Shown here one piece after another: positions 7,453 through 15,924 of a stretch of 64,000 nt of DNA; the stretch's first letter is position 1; every line of letters starts with the position of its first letter. Source of the DNA: Streptomyces phaeofaciens (GTDB lineage Bacteria > Actinomycetota > Actinomycetes > Streptomycetales > Streptomycetaceae); contig NZ_BMSA01000003.1 of NCBI RefSeq assembly GCF_014648915.1, positions 124,001 through 188,000 of the forward strand, in the 5' to 3' direction. The position numbers and the translations under genes are program-made. The notes beneath the pieces are model-generated. The model ran no database searches. It had not been told where the DNA came from and saw only the letters and a program-made list of their open reading frames with translations.

Positions 7453-9219
7453 CTAGGACGACGAGGGCTCGTAGTCCTGGCCGAGGACGACGGCCACGTC
7501 CGCGTTCGCGGTGACGTCGCCCTTCTTCACGGCGCCGGTGGGCAGGCCCAGGGTCTTGGCGACCTCGGTGGCGTTCTCCTTGTCCGCGGCGTCGGCGTAC
7601 AGCACCTGGGAGGCGCTCTGCGTGTCCGCCGCCGTGCCGGCGTCCAGGAAGGTGAAGCCGCCGTTGAGGAGCACCACGCGCGCGTCCTCCGTGTCGGCCT
7701 TGGTGCCGCCGGCGTTCTTCACGGAGACGCTGACGGCGGCGTCCTTGTCGGGGCTCTTCGCGGTGCCGCCGAGGACGTCCTTGACCACGCTGGCGCTGTT
7801 CTCGGCGCTGAGTGTGCCGTCGGCCTGGACGGGCAGCAGGGCGGTCTTGTGGTCGCCGCCCTTGGCGAGGTCGGCGAGCTTGGCGAGGAAGGTGCCGAGG
7901 TCCTTGTCGGTGAGCGAGGGGTCGAGGATCTGGGCCAGGGTCTGCACGGTGACCGTGGCGGCCTGCGGGTCGGAGGAGATCTTGCGCAGGATGCCCTGCA
8001 TGACCTGCCCGAACCGCTCCAGCTGGGCGTTCTGTGCCTCGCCGGAGGCGCGGTGGGTGGCGTAGGCGACGGCCATCTTGCCGCTGAGGGTCTGGTCCTC
8101 GCCCTTGTTGACGAGGGGGGCCTCGCCCTTCTTGGCCTTCGGGTCGGGCACATCGGTGTCGGTGTCGACCTCGATGTTGCCGACCAGGTCGACGAGGTTC
8201 TGGAGGTAGGGGGTGTCCAGCCGCCAGGTGCCCTCGATGTCGGTGCCGAGGACGGTGTCCAGGCCTTCGCGTGTGCCGTCGGAGCCGTCGTCGTCGACGG
8301 ACTTGGCGAGGGTCGTCGTGGTGCCGTCGTCGGTGGTGAGGACGAGGGAGTTGGGGAGCAGGACGGTGGTGGCCCGCTTGGTGGTGGTGTTGTCGACGAG
8401 GAGCGCGGTGGCGGTGCCGCCGCCGGCCGTGTCGTGCAGATGGACGACGACCACGTCCCGCTTCTGTGCGCCGCCGGCGGCCGTGGTCGTCCCGGTGCCG
8501 GTGTCGGAGGACGTCGAGAGGCCGGGCAGCTTTCCGGCGTACCAGAGGTAGCCCACGCCGCCGACCGCGACCAGGGCCATGACGACGGCGAGGGCGACGA
8601 GCCGGCTGCGGGCGCGGCGCTTGGCCTCTTCGCGGCGCTCGGTGCGGTTCTCGGTGAAGTTCAGCCAGTCGATGACGTCCTCGGAGTCGCCGTCGGGCTC
8701 CTCCACGAACGCGAACTGCTCGGTGTGGTAGTCCCGTCGGCCGTCTTCAGCGCCGTCCGGGTTGTCCCGCTCGCCGGTCTCCTCCCGCGCGGCCGGTCCG
8801 GCCTGCTGCGGGATGTAGGCGGTCTGCTCGGCGGTGCGGGGCTGCTCGACGCGGGGCTGCTGCCCGCTGGTGGCGGTCTGCCCGTAGGGGTCGTACGGGG
8901 CGGAGGTGCCGGTGTCGTACGGGTCGTAGGGGGTGGCCGTGCGGCCGGTGTCGTACCCGTCGACGGGTGGCTGCCGGCCGGTGTCGTACGGGTCGTAGGC
9001 GGGCGTCTGCCGGCCGCCCTGGCCGCCCTGGTTGTAGGGGTCGTAGCCGTAGCCCTGGCGGCCCTGCTGCCCGTAAGGGTCGTAGGGCTGCTGCTGCGGC
9101 ACCTGTTGCTGCGGTGCCTGCTGGGCCGGGACCTGCCGATAGACCGGCTGGCCGTACTCGTCGTAGCCGACGAGTTCGTACGGGTCGCCCCCGTACCCCG
9201 CGTCGTATCGGTCGTTCAC
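7453..9219 (-). CDS. Membrane-anchored LCP-like/LytR_C domain protein
   Basis: 588 residues from the GTG at 9219, preceded by GAGAGGGG. The N-terminal ~200 residues are a Tyr/Gln/Gly/Pro-rich cytoplasmic tail with repeats of the form YDPYxxG. One membrane span (VALAVVMALVAVGGVGYLWY) follows near residue 270. The exported part has an LCP-like region ending in THRASGEAQNAQLERFGQVM, then a LytR C-terminal domain (VSVSVKNAGG and FTFLDAGTAADT). LCP enzymes attach polymers to peptidoglycan, but the usual Arg-Ser-Asp-Thr and Pro-Arg-Asp motifs were not found, so enzymatic activity is doubtful. It lies 16 bases after nadD in the conserved nadD-rsfS operon. Confidence 0.8.
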   Translation of the reverse strand: MNDRYDAGYGGDPYELVGYDEYGQPVYRQVPAQQAPQQQVPQQQPYDPYGQQGRQGYGYDPYNQGGQGGRQTPAYDPYDTGRQPPVDGYDTGRTATPYDPYDTGTSAPYDPYGQTATSGQQPRVEQPRTAEQTAYIPQQAGPAAREETGERDNPDGAEDGRRDYHTEQFAFVEEPDGDSEDVIDWLNFTENRTERREEAKRRARSRLVALAVVMALVAVGGVGYLWYAGKLPGLSTSSDTGTGTTTAAGGAQKRDVVVVHLHDTAGGGTATALLVDNTTTKRATTVLLPNSLVLTTDDGTTTTLAKSVDDDGSDGTREGLDTVLGTDIEGTWRLDTPYLQNLVDLVGNIEVDTDTDVPDPKAKKGEAPLVNKGEDQTLSGKMAVAYATHRASGEAQNAQLERFGQVMQGILRKISSDPQAATVTVQTLAQILDPSLTDKDLGTFLAKLADLAKGGDHKTALLPVQADGTLSAENSASVVKDVLGGTAKSPDKDAAVSVSVKNAGGTKADTEDARVVLLNGGFTFLDAGTAADTQSASQVLYADAADKENATEVAKTLGLPTGAVKKGDVTANADVAVVLGQDYEPSSS

Positions 9220-9235
9220 CGGGACCCCTCTCGGC

Positions 9236-9862
9236 TCACTCGCCGCGGTACAGCTCGCGCTTGTCGATGTAACGCACGACTCCGTCCGGCACCATGTACC
9301 AGATGGGGTCGCCCTTGGCGACTCTCGCGCGGCAGTCCGTGGAGGAGATGGCGAGCGCGGGGACCTCGACCAGCGAGACACCGCCCTCGGGCAGACCGGG
9401 GTCCGTCAGCTGGTGGCCCGGCCGGGTGACCCCGATGAAGTGCGCGAGGGAGAACAGCTCCTCGCTGTCCCGCCAGGTCAGGATCTGGCCGAGCGCGTCG
9501 GCGCCGGTGATGAAGAAGAGGTCGGTGTCGGGGTTGAGGGCCCGCAGGTCGCGCAGGGTGTCCACGGTGTAGGTGGGGCCGCCGCGGTCGATGTCGATCC
9601 GGCTCACCGAGAACTGCGGGTTCTCGGCGGTGGCGATGACCGTCATCAGGTAGCGGTCCTCGGCCGGGGAGACTCTGCGGTGGCTCTTCTGCCAGGGCTC
9701 GCCCGTCGGGACGAACACGACCTCGTCCAGGTGGAACTGCGCGGCGACCTCACTGGCCGCCACGAGGTGTCCGTGGTGGATCGGATCGAACGTCCCGCCC
9801 ATGACGCCGAGGCGGCGCTTGCCCGGGTTCGACGGGCCGGTAGGCATGTCCTGCTCTCCCAT
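9236..9862 (-). CDS. nadD: Nicotinate-nucleotide adenylyltransferase
   Basis: Converts nicotinate mononucleotide and ATP to deamido-NAD. Signatures: [15 protein letters not shown] (nucleotidyltransferase GxFDPxHxGH), [11 protein letters not shown] and [12 protein letters not shown] (ISST motif). Two starts are possible. The ATG at 9862 has a TAGGGT hexamer 7 bases upstream and could be leaderless. The ATG at 9847 ([10 protein letters not shown]) has GGAGAGCAGG in front of it and would give 203 residues. The C-terminal [11 protein letters not shown] is typical. First gene of a minus-strand operon with the LytR_C protein, rsfS and the phosphatase. Confidence 0.95.
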   Translation of the reverse strand: MGEQDMPTGPSNPGKRRLGVMGGTFDPIHHGHLVAASEVAAQFHLDEVVFVPTGEPWQKSHRRVSPAEDRYLMTVIATAENPQFSVSRIDIDRGGPTYTVDTLRDLRALNPDTDLFFITGADALGQILTWRDSEELFSLAHFIGVTRPGHQLTDPGLPEGGVSLVEVPALAISSTDCRARVAKGDPIWYMVPDGVVRYIDKRELYRGE

Positions 9863-9941
9863 GCGTGCAGACCCTACCGGCCCCGCCTGAGGGCGCTGTT
9901 CGAGGGACGCCCGGACTGCCCCGGTATGGGCACCGTGCGTC

Positions 9942-10106
9942 TCAGCGGTCGCGGTTGAAGCGGGTGGTGATCCACAGCAGGAGCACCAGGATGATGAAGG
10001 CGGCACCACCGGTGACCAGCGGGTTCAGGCTCTCGTGGTTGCCACCGTGCTCCTCACCCTCGGCGGCGAGGGTGACCAGCTGGGCAGCGGCGCTGTGAAG
10101 GCTCAT
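9942..10106 (-). CDS. Small single-span membrane protein, 54 residues
   Basis: ATG at 10106. The protein reads [17 protein letters not shown], a short acidic/His stretch, then one hydrophobic helix ([14 protein letters not shown]) and a basic end RFNRDR. It probably inserts with the C-terminus in the cytoplasm. Codon bias is strongly Streptomyces-like. It lies 79 bases before nadD on the same strand. A second one-span small protein of similar layout lies just upstream at 10258-10419. Function unknown; I know no named family. Confidence 0.65.
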   Translation of the reverse strand: MSLHSAAAQLVTLAAEGEEHGGNHESLNPLVTGGAAFIILVLLLWITTRFNRDR

Positions 10107-10257
10107 CTTCGGCAGGACCTATCCGGTGGTGTGGGCGGGATAAAGATGTCGGCCCATCGTATGCGGGCGGCTCGGCGGCGATCACGCCGACTCCGCCATT
10201 GGGGACGCGGGTTGCCCTGTCGGCCGTTTCGCGGCGGCGGGGAACCTTCCCGTCGGC

Positions 10258-10419
10258 TCAGTCGTCCTTCCGCTTGTAGCCCCTCAGCAGGAACCACGCG
10301 GTGAGCGCACCACCCAGGATCATCACGATCAGTACGACGCGGAGCAGATTCCCCGCCCCCTGCTGCTGGGCGGCGTCGGCGGCCTCGGTCAGCCAGGCGG
10401 TCGCGGGGTGGTGCTCCAT
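10258..10419 (-). CDS. Small single-span membrane protein, 53 residues
   Basis: ATG at 10419, preceded by AAGGAGTC (good ribosome-binding site). The protein reads MEHHPATAWLTEAADAAQQQ, then one membrane helix (VVLIVMILGGALTAWFLL) and a basic tail GYKRKDD. The architecture matches the 54-residue gene next door: polar N-terminus, single helix, basic C-terminus. It is divergent from the M48 peptidase gene, with 144 bases between the two starts. Function unknown. Confidence 0.65.
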   Translation of the reverse strand: MEHHPATAWLTEAADAAQQQGAGNLLRVVLIVMILGGALTAWFLLRGYKRKDD

Positions 10420-10563
10420 GGCGCGGGACTCCTTCGGTGTAGTGCCCGTCCACGGTAACTCCGCCTAGGCTGAGCTCTGCTTCGGGGGCGTAAAGGGCCG
10501 CACAAGGGTCCGCAAAAGGGGCCGTGCGTAAAGGGCCACACCACAACGCACATGGGGGAAGAC

Positions 10564-11733
10564 ATGTCCGAAGACGGCCGCGAGTACAACGGCTCCGGGG
10601 GTCTGCCGAGCAGGCAGCGCAGGCGGTTCCCGGGCATCTCCTCGCGTGCGTACGAGCACCCGGCCGACCGTTCCGCCCTGGTGGCGCTGCGCAAGCTGAG
10701 CGGTTTCGACACGGTGTTCAAGGCGCTCAGCGGGCTGCTGCCCGAGCGGAGCCTGAGGCTGCTGTTCCTGTCCGACTCGGTGCGCGTCTCCGACCAGCAG
10801 TTCACGCACCTCAACGACATGCTGCGGGACGCCTGTTACGTCCTGGACCTGGAGAAGGTCCCGCCGATGTACGTCAACCAGGACCCGCAGCCCAACGCGA
10901 TGTGCATCGGTCTGGACGAGCCGATCATCGTGGTCACCACCGGGCTCGTGGAGCTGCTCGACGAGGAGGAGATGCGGGCGGTCATCGGCCACGAGGTGGG
11001 CCATGCCCTGTCCGGGCACGCGGTGTACCGCACGATCCTGCTGTTCCTGACGAACCTCGCCATCCGGGTCGCCTGGATCCCGCTGGGCAACCTCGCGATC
11101 ATGGCGATCGTGACGGCGCTGCGCGAGTGGTTCCGCAAGTCGGAGCTGTCCGCCGACCGTGCCGGCCTGCTGGTCGGCCAGGACCTGCGGGCCTCGATGC
11201 GCGGCCTGATGAAGATCGCGGGCGGCAATCACCTGCACGAGATGAACGTGGACGCGTTCCTGAAGCAGGCCGAGGAGTACGAGGCCGGCGGCGATCTGCG
11301 CGACTCCGTGCTGAAGATCCTGAACGTGCTGCCCCGTACGCACCCCTTCACCACGGTGCGCGCGGCCGAGCTGAAGAAGTGGGCCGAGTCCCGCGAGTTC
11401 CAGCGGATCATGGACGGGCACTACCCGCGGCGCGCCGAGGACAAGGACACCTCGGTCACGGACTCCTTCCGCGAGTCGGCCGCCCACTACACGACCAGTG
11501 TGAAGAACTCCAAGGACCCGCTGATGAAGCTGGTCTCCGACATAGCGGGCGGGGCGGGCGACCTGGGCGGCAGGGTGCGGCGGGGCTTCGGCGGCTTCGC
11601 CGGCTCGGCGCCCTCGGAGGACGGGCCGAGGAACGGCTCGGACGGAAGCGGCCCGGACGCGGGCGACGGGAACGGCACCTCTGGCGGCGGCCCGGACGGA
11701 CCGACGGACACGCCCCCGCGCGACAAGAGCTGA
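10564..11733 (+). CDS. M48-family zinc metalloprotease
   Basis: 389 residues from the ATG at 10564, chosen for the GGGGGAAG site just upstream; an ATG at 10552 is in frame but poorly placed. The zinc motif is VIGHEVGHALSGH (HExxH), followed by a hydrophobic helix (LLFLTNLAIRVAWIPLGNL) and a KSELSADRAGLL segment that should give the third ligand. Family members are membrane-associated proteases of the HtpX/Ste24 type involved in envelope quality control. The C-terminal ~70 residues are Gly/Ser/Asp-rich and disordered. The gene stands alone on the plus strand, and a run of 10-base repeats begins at its stop codon. Confidence 0.85.
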   Translation: MSEDGREYNGSGGLPSRQRRRFPGISSRAYEHPADRSALVALRKLSGFDTVFKALSGLLPERSLRLLFLSDSVRVSDQQFTHLNDMLRDACYVLDLEKVPPMYVNQDPQPNAMCIGLDEPIIVVTTGLVELLDEEEMRAVIGHEVGHALSGHAVYRTILLFLTNLAIRVAWIPLGNLAIMAIVTALREWFRKSELSADRAGLLVGQDLRASMRGLMKIAGGNHLHEMNVDAFLKQAEEYEAGGDLRDSVLKILNVLPRTHPFTTVRAAELKKWAESREFQRIMDGHYPRRAEDKDTSVTDSFRESAAHYTTSVKNSKDPLMKLVSDIAGGAGDLGGRVRRGFGGFAGSAPSEDGPRNGSDGSGPDAGDGNGTSGGGPDGPTDTPPRDKS

Positions 11734-11780
11734 GCAAGGCCGAGCGGGGCCGAGCGGGGCCGAGCAAGGCCGAGCGGGGC
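11731..11780. repeat. Five tandem 10-base repeats after the M48 gene
   Basis: Copies of cgagcggggc or cgagcaaggc follow each other from the stop codon (first copy starts TGAGC) to the end of the convergent gene at 11782. They fill the whole gap between the two convergent genes. Confidence 0.8.
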
Positions 11781-11781
11781 C

Positions 11782-12852
11782 TCACACCTTCGGCTGTGTA
11801 CTCACCGCCAGCACCCCGCACAGCGCCGGGACGCCGCCCGTGGCGTACGGGTCGGTGCCGGCCGGGCCGCCCTCCTTCGCGGTCTGGCCGGCCAGCAGCG
11901 GGCGCAGACGGTTGGCGGAGTCCTCGGCACAGGACAGCGGTCCGGCCTGGACGAAGGAGACGACCAGCTGGAGCTGGTTGGTGCGCAGGTTGTCACGGTC
12001 GAAGCGGAAGTGCAGCTCGCGGCGGACGGTGAACAGGGACGCCGGGGTCCCCGCTTCGGCGCCGGCCGGCCGCAGCGCGTACACGAAGGTGTGGTCGGCG
12101 GTGACCTCGAGGGTGGAGGCGTCGGTCTCGGCGGCCGTCAGTGTGCCCTGGACGCGGATCCGGTCGCTCGCCAGCTCGGCCCGGGCGGGGTCGAAGCGGA
12201 TCAGCCAGCCGGTCGGCGCGTGCCGTCCGTCGGCGGCCGGGTGGGCGAAGCTCTCGTCGAACTGGTCGAGCTGGTCGCCGTCGATCAGCCCGCGCACCGG
12301 CCGCACCTGCTGACCGGTGAGCACCTCCGGGTAGAGGGAGGAGCGCACGAGGTACTGCTTGGCGTTGTTCAGCGCGGCGAAGACCTGGCTGTCGGAGAAG
12401 TGCGCGGTGCGCCGGTAGGTCGGCAGCGGGATGCCCGCGGCTCCGACGCGGTACCGGGCAGCGGGGCTGTGCGCGTACAGCGCCTCGGTGTCGGCGGCGC
12501 CGGGCACGGCGCCCTGCGGGGCGAGCGGGACGAGGGTCATCCGCAGGGGTTCGACGGGCCGGCGGGCCGCCGGGCTCTGGTAGGGGTTGCGCAGGCTCAT
12601 GTAGATGGCGGTGCCGAAGGCGAGGGCGATCAGCAGGACCAGCAGCAGCGCCTGCCGGGTCAGGCCCCGGCGCAGGGGCGGGCGCCGGCGTACGGCGGGC
12701 GCGTGGTCGGCCATGCGTTCCTGCGCGGAGTACTCCTGGAGGCGGGCAGCGCGGACGAACGATTCGTCGAAGACGACGGATCGGTACTCGTCCTCGCCAC
12801 CTCCGGGGGCGCCCTCGGGTGTCCCCTCAGGTGGCTCTCCAGGCCCGCCCAT
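11782..12852 (-). CDS. Conserved single-span exported protein with VVFDESFVRAA motif
   Basis: 356 residues from the ATG at 12852. Layout: Gly/Pro/Glu-rich N-terminus, motif SVVFDESFVRAARLQEYSAQER around residues 25-45, basic stretch RRRPPLRRG, one membrane helix (ALLLVLLIALAFGTAIYM), then an ~250-residue extracytoplasmic domain with two well-separated cysteines near the C-terminus (LSCAED, ALCGVL). I do not recognise a named enzyme fold. The neighbouring gene (12988-13533) repeats the VVFDE-FVRAA motif in front of its own single helix, so the two are paired paralogues in the N-terminal half. Conserved in this location in Streptomyces, from memory. Function unknown. Confidence 0.75.
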   Translation of the reverse strand: MGGPGEPPEGTPEGAPGGGEDEYRSVVFDESFVRAARLQEYSAQERMADHAPAVRRRPPLRRGLTRQALLLVLLIALAFGTAIYMSLRNPYQSPAARRPVEPLRMTLVPLAPQGAVPGAADTEALYAHSPAARYRVGAAGIPLPTYRRTAHFSDSQVFAALNNAKQYLVRSSLYPEVLTGQQVRPVRGLIDGDQLDQFDESFAHPAADGRHAPTGWLIRFDPARAELASDRIRVQGTLTAAETDASTLEVTADHTFVYALRPAGAEAGTPASLFTVRRELHFRFDRDNLRTNQLQLVVSFVQAGPLSCAEDSANRLRPLLAGQTAKEGGPAGTDPYATGGVPALCGVLAVSTQPKV

Positions 12853-12987
12853 ACTTTCAGGGTAGGTCGCGCGGAGCCCGGGTAAACGCCCTGCCGCGCG
12901 ACAAGTTCTGACAGGTTCTCACCAGGTTCGTCGCTGGTGCCCGCGGCCGGGCCGGCGCCCGCGCCGGGCCGTGCGCCCCTGCTGCGG

Positions 12988-13533
12988 TCAGGGCGTGCGC
13001 GGGACGGCGGAGACCGGTGGCTGGGAGTAGTCGGCCGATGCGGACGGGGGCGCGGCGCTGCCCTGTTCCAGGCCGGTGGTGGCGGGCGGCGGCACCTGGT
13101 CCCGGCTGTCCGAGGAGGCGCCCCGGTAGACGGCGGCGAAGGCCAGCGCGACCATGCCAACGCCCATGACGACGGCGAGCATCCAGGCGACGGGGCGGTG
13201 CCAGCGGACCTGCTTGGCGTAGGGCCCGGAGGATCCGTAGCGGCCGTCGAGGTCGTCGGCGTCGTCGGCGTCCAGGTCGTCGTATTCCGGATCATGGCCG
13301 AAATCGCCGCCGGGGCGGTAGAGGTCGTCGTAGTGGTCGCCGCGGGCACGGGCCCGGCGGGCCTCGGCCTCGGCTCTCGCCTCGGCGGCGGCCAGGAGGC
13401 GCTCGACGGCGGTCGGCTCGTGCACCACGGCCGCCCGTACGAAGGCCTCGTCGAAGACCACGGAGGCGAACTCTTCGTCCGACACCCCGCGGTCATGGTC
13501 GTCGTCGGGATCCCAGCCGTCAGGGAACGGCAT
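12988..13533 (-). CDS. Single-span membrane protein with VVFDEAFVRAA motif
   Basis: 181 residues from the ATG at 13533, with GGAGG about 10 bases upstream. Acidic N-terminus (WDPDDDHDRGVSDEEF), then SVVFDEAFVRAAVVHE, an Ala/Arg/Glu-rich helix, an Asp-rich linker, one membrane segment (AWMLAVVMGVGMVALAFAAVY) and a short Pro/Ser-rich exterior. It shares the motif and topology with the larger protein encoded just downstream at 11782-12852 but lacks the folded exterior domain. Possibly a regulatory or anchoring partner (inference only). No family name is known to me. Confidence 0.7.
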   Translation of the reverse strand: MPFPDGWDPDDDHDRGVSDEEFASVVFDEAFVRAAVVHEPTAVERLLAAAEARAEAEARRARARGDHYDDLYRPGGDFGHDPEYDDLDADDADDLDGRYGSSGPYAKQVRWHRPVAWMLAVVMGVGMVALAFAAVYRGASSDSRDQVPPPATTGLEQGSAAPPSASADYSQPPVSAVPRTP

Positions 13534-13685
13534 ACCCCCCACGTCCTCCGGCACGGATCCAGAGTAGACCTGGGGGGTCAATTTGGGCAGACGGTAGGGA
13601 AATTCATCCGCCTGATGAGACGCCGCACGCCCGGACCGGAGGCGTCTGCCACCCGCAGGTGCGCCCCCCTCGCCCCTGGGGTCCG

Positions 13686-14972
13686 TCAGCGGCGTACGTG
13701 CCCGTCGCCGGTGACGATGTACTTGGTGCTGGTCAGCTCCGGCAGGCCCATGGGGCCCCGGGCGTGCAGTTTCTGGGTGGAGATGCCGATCTCGGCGCCG
13801 AAGCCGAACTGGCCGCCGTCCGTGAAGCGGGTGGAGGCGTTCACGGCCACCGTGGTGGAGTCGACCAGCTGGGTGAAGCGGCGGGCCGCCTGCTGGGAGG
13901 TGGTGACGATGGCCTCGGTGTGGCCGGAGGTCCACAGCCGGATGTGCTCGACGGCCTTGTCGAGGGAGTCGACGACGGCGGCGGCGATGTCGTAGGAGAG
14001 GTACTCGGTCTCCCAGTCCTCCGTGGTGGCCTCGACGACGGTCGCCTCGGAGTCCTTGGCGTAGGCCATGACCCGCTCGTCCGCGTGGACGGTGACACCG
14101 GCCGCGGCGAGGGCGTCCAGGGCGCGGGGCAGGAACTCGGCGGCGATGTCCTGGTGGACGAGGAGGGTCTCGGCGGCGTTGCAGACGCTGACCCGGTGGG
14201 CCTTGGAGTTGATCAGGATGTCGACCGCCATGTCGAGGTCGGCCTGGGCGTCGACGTAGACGTGGCAGTTGCCGGTGCCGGTCTCGATCACCGGGACGAC
14301 GGACTCGGAGACGACCGTGCGGATGAGGGAGGCGCCGCCGCGCGGGATGAGGACGTCCACGAGCCCCCGGGCGCGCATGAGCTCGCGCACGCTCTCCCGG
14401 CTCTCGCCGGGCACCAGCTGGACGGCGTCGGCGGGCAGCCCGGCGCCGCCGACGGCGTCGCGGATCACCCGGACGAGGGCGGTGTTCGACTCGTAGGCGG
14501 AGGCGGAGCCGCGCAGCAGGACCGCGTTGCCGGACTTCAGGCAGAGGGCGGCGGCGTCCACGGTGACGTTGGGGCGGGCCTCGTAGATGATGCCGACGAC
14601 GCCGAGCGGGACGCGGACCTGGCGCAGGTCGATGCCGTTGGGGAGGGTGGAGCCGCGGACCACTTCGCCGACCGGGTCGGGCAGCGCGACGACGTCGCGG
14701 ACGTCGGAGGCGATGGCCCGTACCCGCTCCGGGGTCAGGGTCAGCCGGTCGACGACCGACTCGGCCGTACCGGCTTCCCGGGCCTTGGCGATGTCCCGGG
14801 CGTTGGCCTCGACGATCTCGCTCGTACGGACCTCCAGCGCGTCCGCGATGGCGAGCAGCGCGTCGTCCTTGGCGGCCCTGGGCAGCGGCGCGAGATCGGC
14901 GGCGGCCGCCTTGGCGCGGTAGGCGGCCTGGGTGACCGGGGACATGGCGTCGTACGGCGAGAGCGTGGTCAT
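13686..14972 (-). CDS. proA: Gamma-glutamyl phosphate reductase
   Basis: 428 residues, full family length. Second step of proline synthesis: NADPH-dependent reduction of glutamyl-5-phosphate. Signatures: [43 protein letters not shown] and the catalytic cysteine in [13 protein letters not shown]. The C-terminus [19 protein letters not shown] is typical. Start is the ATG at 14972 ([12 protein letters not shown]). No strong ribosome-binding site is visible, but a TACCCT hexamer lies 8 bases upstream. Its partner proB is about 950 bases upstream on the same strand, separated by a small conserved gene and a G/C-rich spacer. Confidence 0.97.
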   Translation of the reverse strand: MTTLSPYDAMSPVTQAAYRAKAAAADLAPLPRAAKDDALLAIADALEVRTSEIVEANARDIAKAREAGTAESVVDRLTLTPERVRAIASDVRDVVALPDPVGEVVRGSTLPNGIDLRQVRVPLGVVGIIYEARPNVTVDAAALCLKSGNAVLLRGSASAYESNTALVRVIRDAVGGAGLPADAVQLVPGESRESVRELMRARGLVDVLIPRGGASLIRTVVSESVVPVIETGTGNCHVYVDAQADLDMAVDILINSKAHRVSVCNAAETLLVHQDIAAEFLPRALDALAAAGVTVHADERVMAYAKDSEATVVEATTEDWETEYLSYDIAAAVVDSLDKAVEHIRLWTSGHTEAIVTTSQQAARRFTQLVDSTTVAVNASTRFTDGGQFGFGAEIGISTQKLHARGPMGLPELTSTKYIVTGDGHVRR

Positions 14973-15115
14973 ACGGGAAGGGTAGTGCGCCGTGAGAACC
15001 GGGCCACCGCGCATCCCACACCCCGAGACGAGGGTCGAGACGGGTCCGGGAAGGGTCGGGGACGGGTCCGGGACGGGGGCCGGCGGGGCCGGATGCGCCC
15101 CTGGGGCGCGCCCGG

Positions 15116-15222
15116 AGCACTCCCCTGAGCGCCCCCCTGACCCGCGCCCTGACCGGCCCCTGAGCGCGCCCCCTGCCCCGTGCCCTGACCGGCCCCTGGC
15201 CGCGCCCTGACCGCGCTCCCCG
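15116..15222. repeat. Degenerate CCCTGA-type repeats upstream of proA
   Basis: The spacer between the 171-residue gene and proA holds at least six imperfect copies of a 15-20 base unit built on gccctgaccggcccctg. It contains almost no A. No reading frame or hairpin with a clear role was identified in it. Confidence 0.6.
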
Positions 15223-15253
15223 ACCACCCTGGGGATCCGCCCGCCCCGGCCGG

Positions 15254-15769
15254 TCAGAAGGGGTGGACCCCTACGGGGGTGGCCGGGGCGGGTCCGTAGC
15301 CCTCTGCGATGCGCTGGTGGTAGGTCTGGCGGTCGATGACCTCCAGGCCGACGATCTCCCAGGGGGGCAGGCCGGCCGTCTGGCGGTGTTCGCCCCACAG
15401 GCGCAGGGCGACGGCGGCCGCGTCGTGCAGGTCGCGGGCCTCCTCCCAGTACCGGATCTCCGCGTGGTCGGGGGCGTATCTGCTGGTCAGCAGGAAGGGA
15501 TGGTCGTGGGCGAGCTGTTCGAGCGCGCGCCGGACCTCCTTCAGCGGGGCCTCCTCGCCCGAGACGCTCAGGGTCACGTGCCACAGCCGGGGCGCGTCGG
15601 CGGGGCGCGTGCCCTCGGAGCTCTCCCGCTCCTCGGCCCGGTAACGCTCCCCGGCCGCCACGCTGGTCAGGGCGCGCTCCTCGCCGGGCACCCGGGAAGG
15701 CGAGGGGGCGGGCCCGTCGGTACTGGTACTCCCACGGGCCGCCGCCACCCCAGGGCGCACTCGTGTCAC
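15254..15769 (-). CDS. Conserved hypothetical protein, 171 residues
   Basis: The GTG at 15769 is chosen for the near-perfect AAAGGAGG 6 bases upstream. An in-frame ATG at 15826 lacks a site. The first ~85 residues are low-complexity ([17 protein letters not shown]). The conserved part follows: [42 protein letters not shown] and [21 protein letters not shown]. This looks like a small alpha/beta domain. Genes of this type sit between proA and proB in Streptomyces, from memory. I know no function. It probably belongs to the proB-proA transcription unit. Confidence 0.75.
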   Translation of the reverse strand: MTRVRPGVAAARGSTSTDGPAPSPSRVPGEERALTSVAAGERYRAEERESSEGTRPADAPRLWHVTLSVSGEEAPLKEVRRALEQLAHDHPFLLTSRYAPDHAEIRYWEEARDLHDAAAVALRLWGEHRQTAGLPPWEIVGLEVIDRQTYHQRIAEGYGPAPATPVGVHPF

Positions 15770-15924
15770 GACGGCCTCCTTTACGCAGCGCTTCAGCGAA
15801 CTCGGCGGAATGTCTCCGTGAGACAAAGTTGAGCAGGCCGCAGGGCTCCGCGGGGGGCTTTCACGGAACGTCCCCCACCGGTACGGACCGTTCGAGCCCG
15901 TCCGGAGACAGCCGTTCGACGGCC

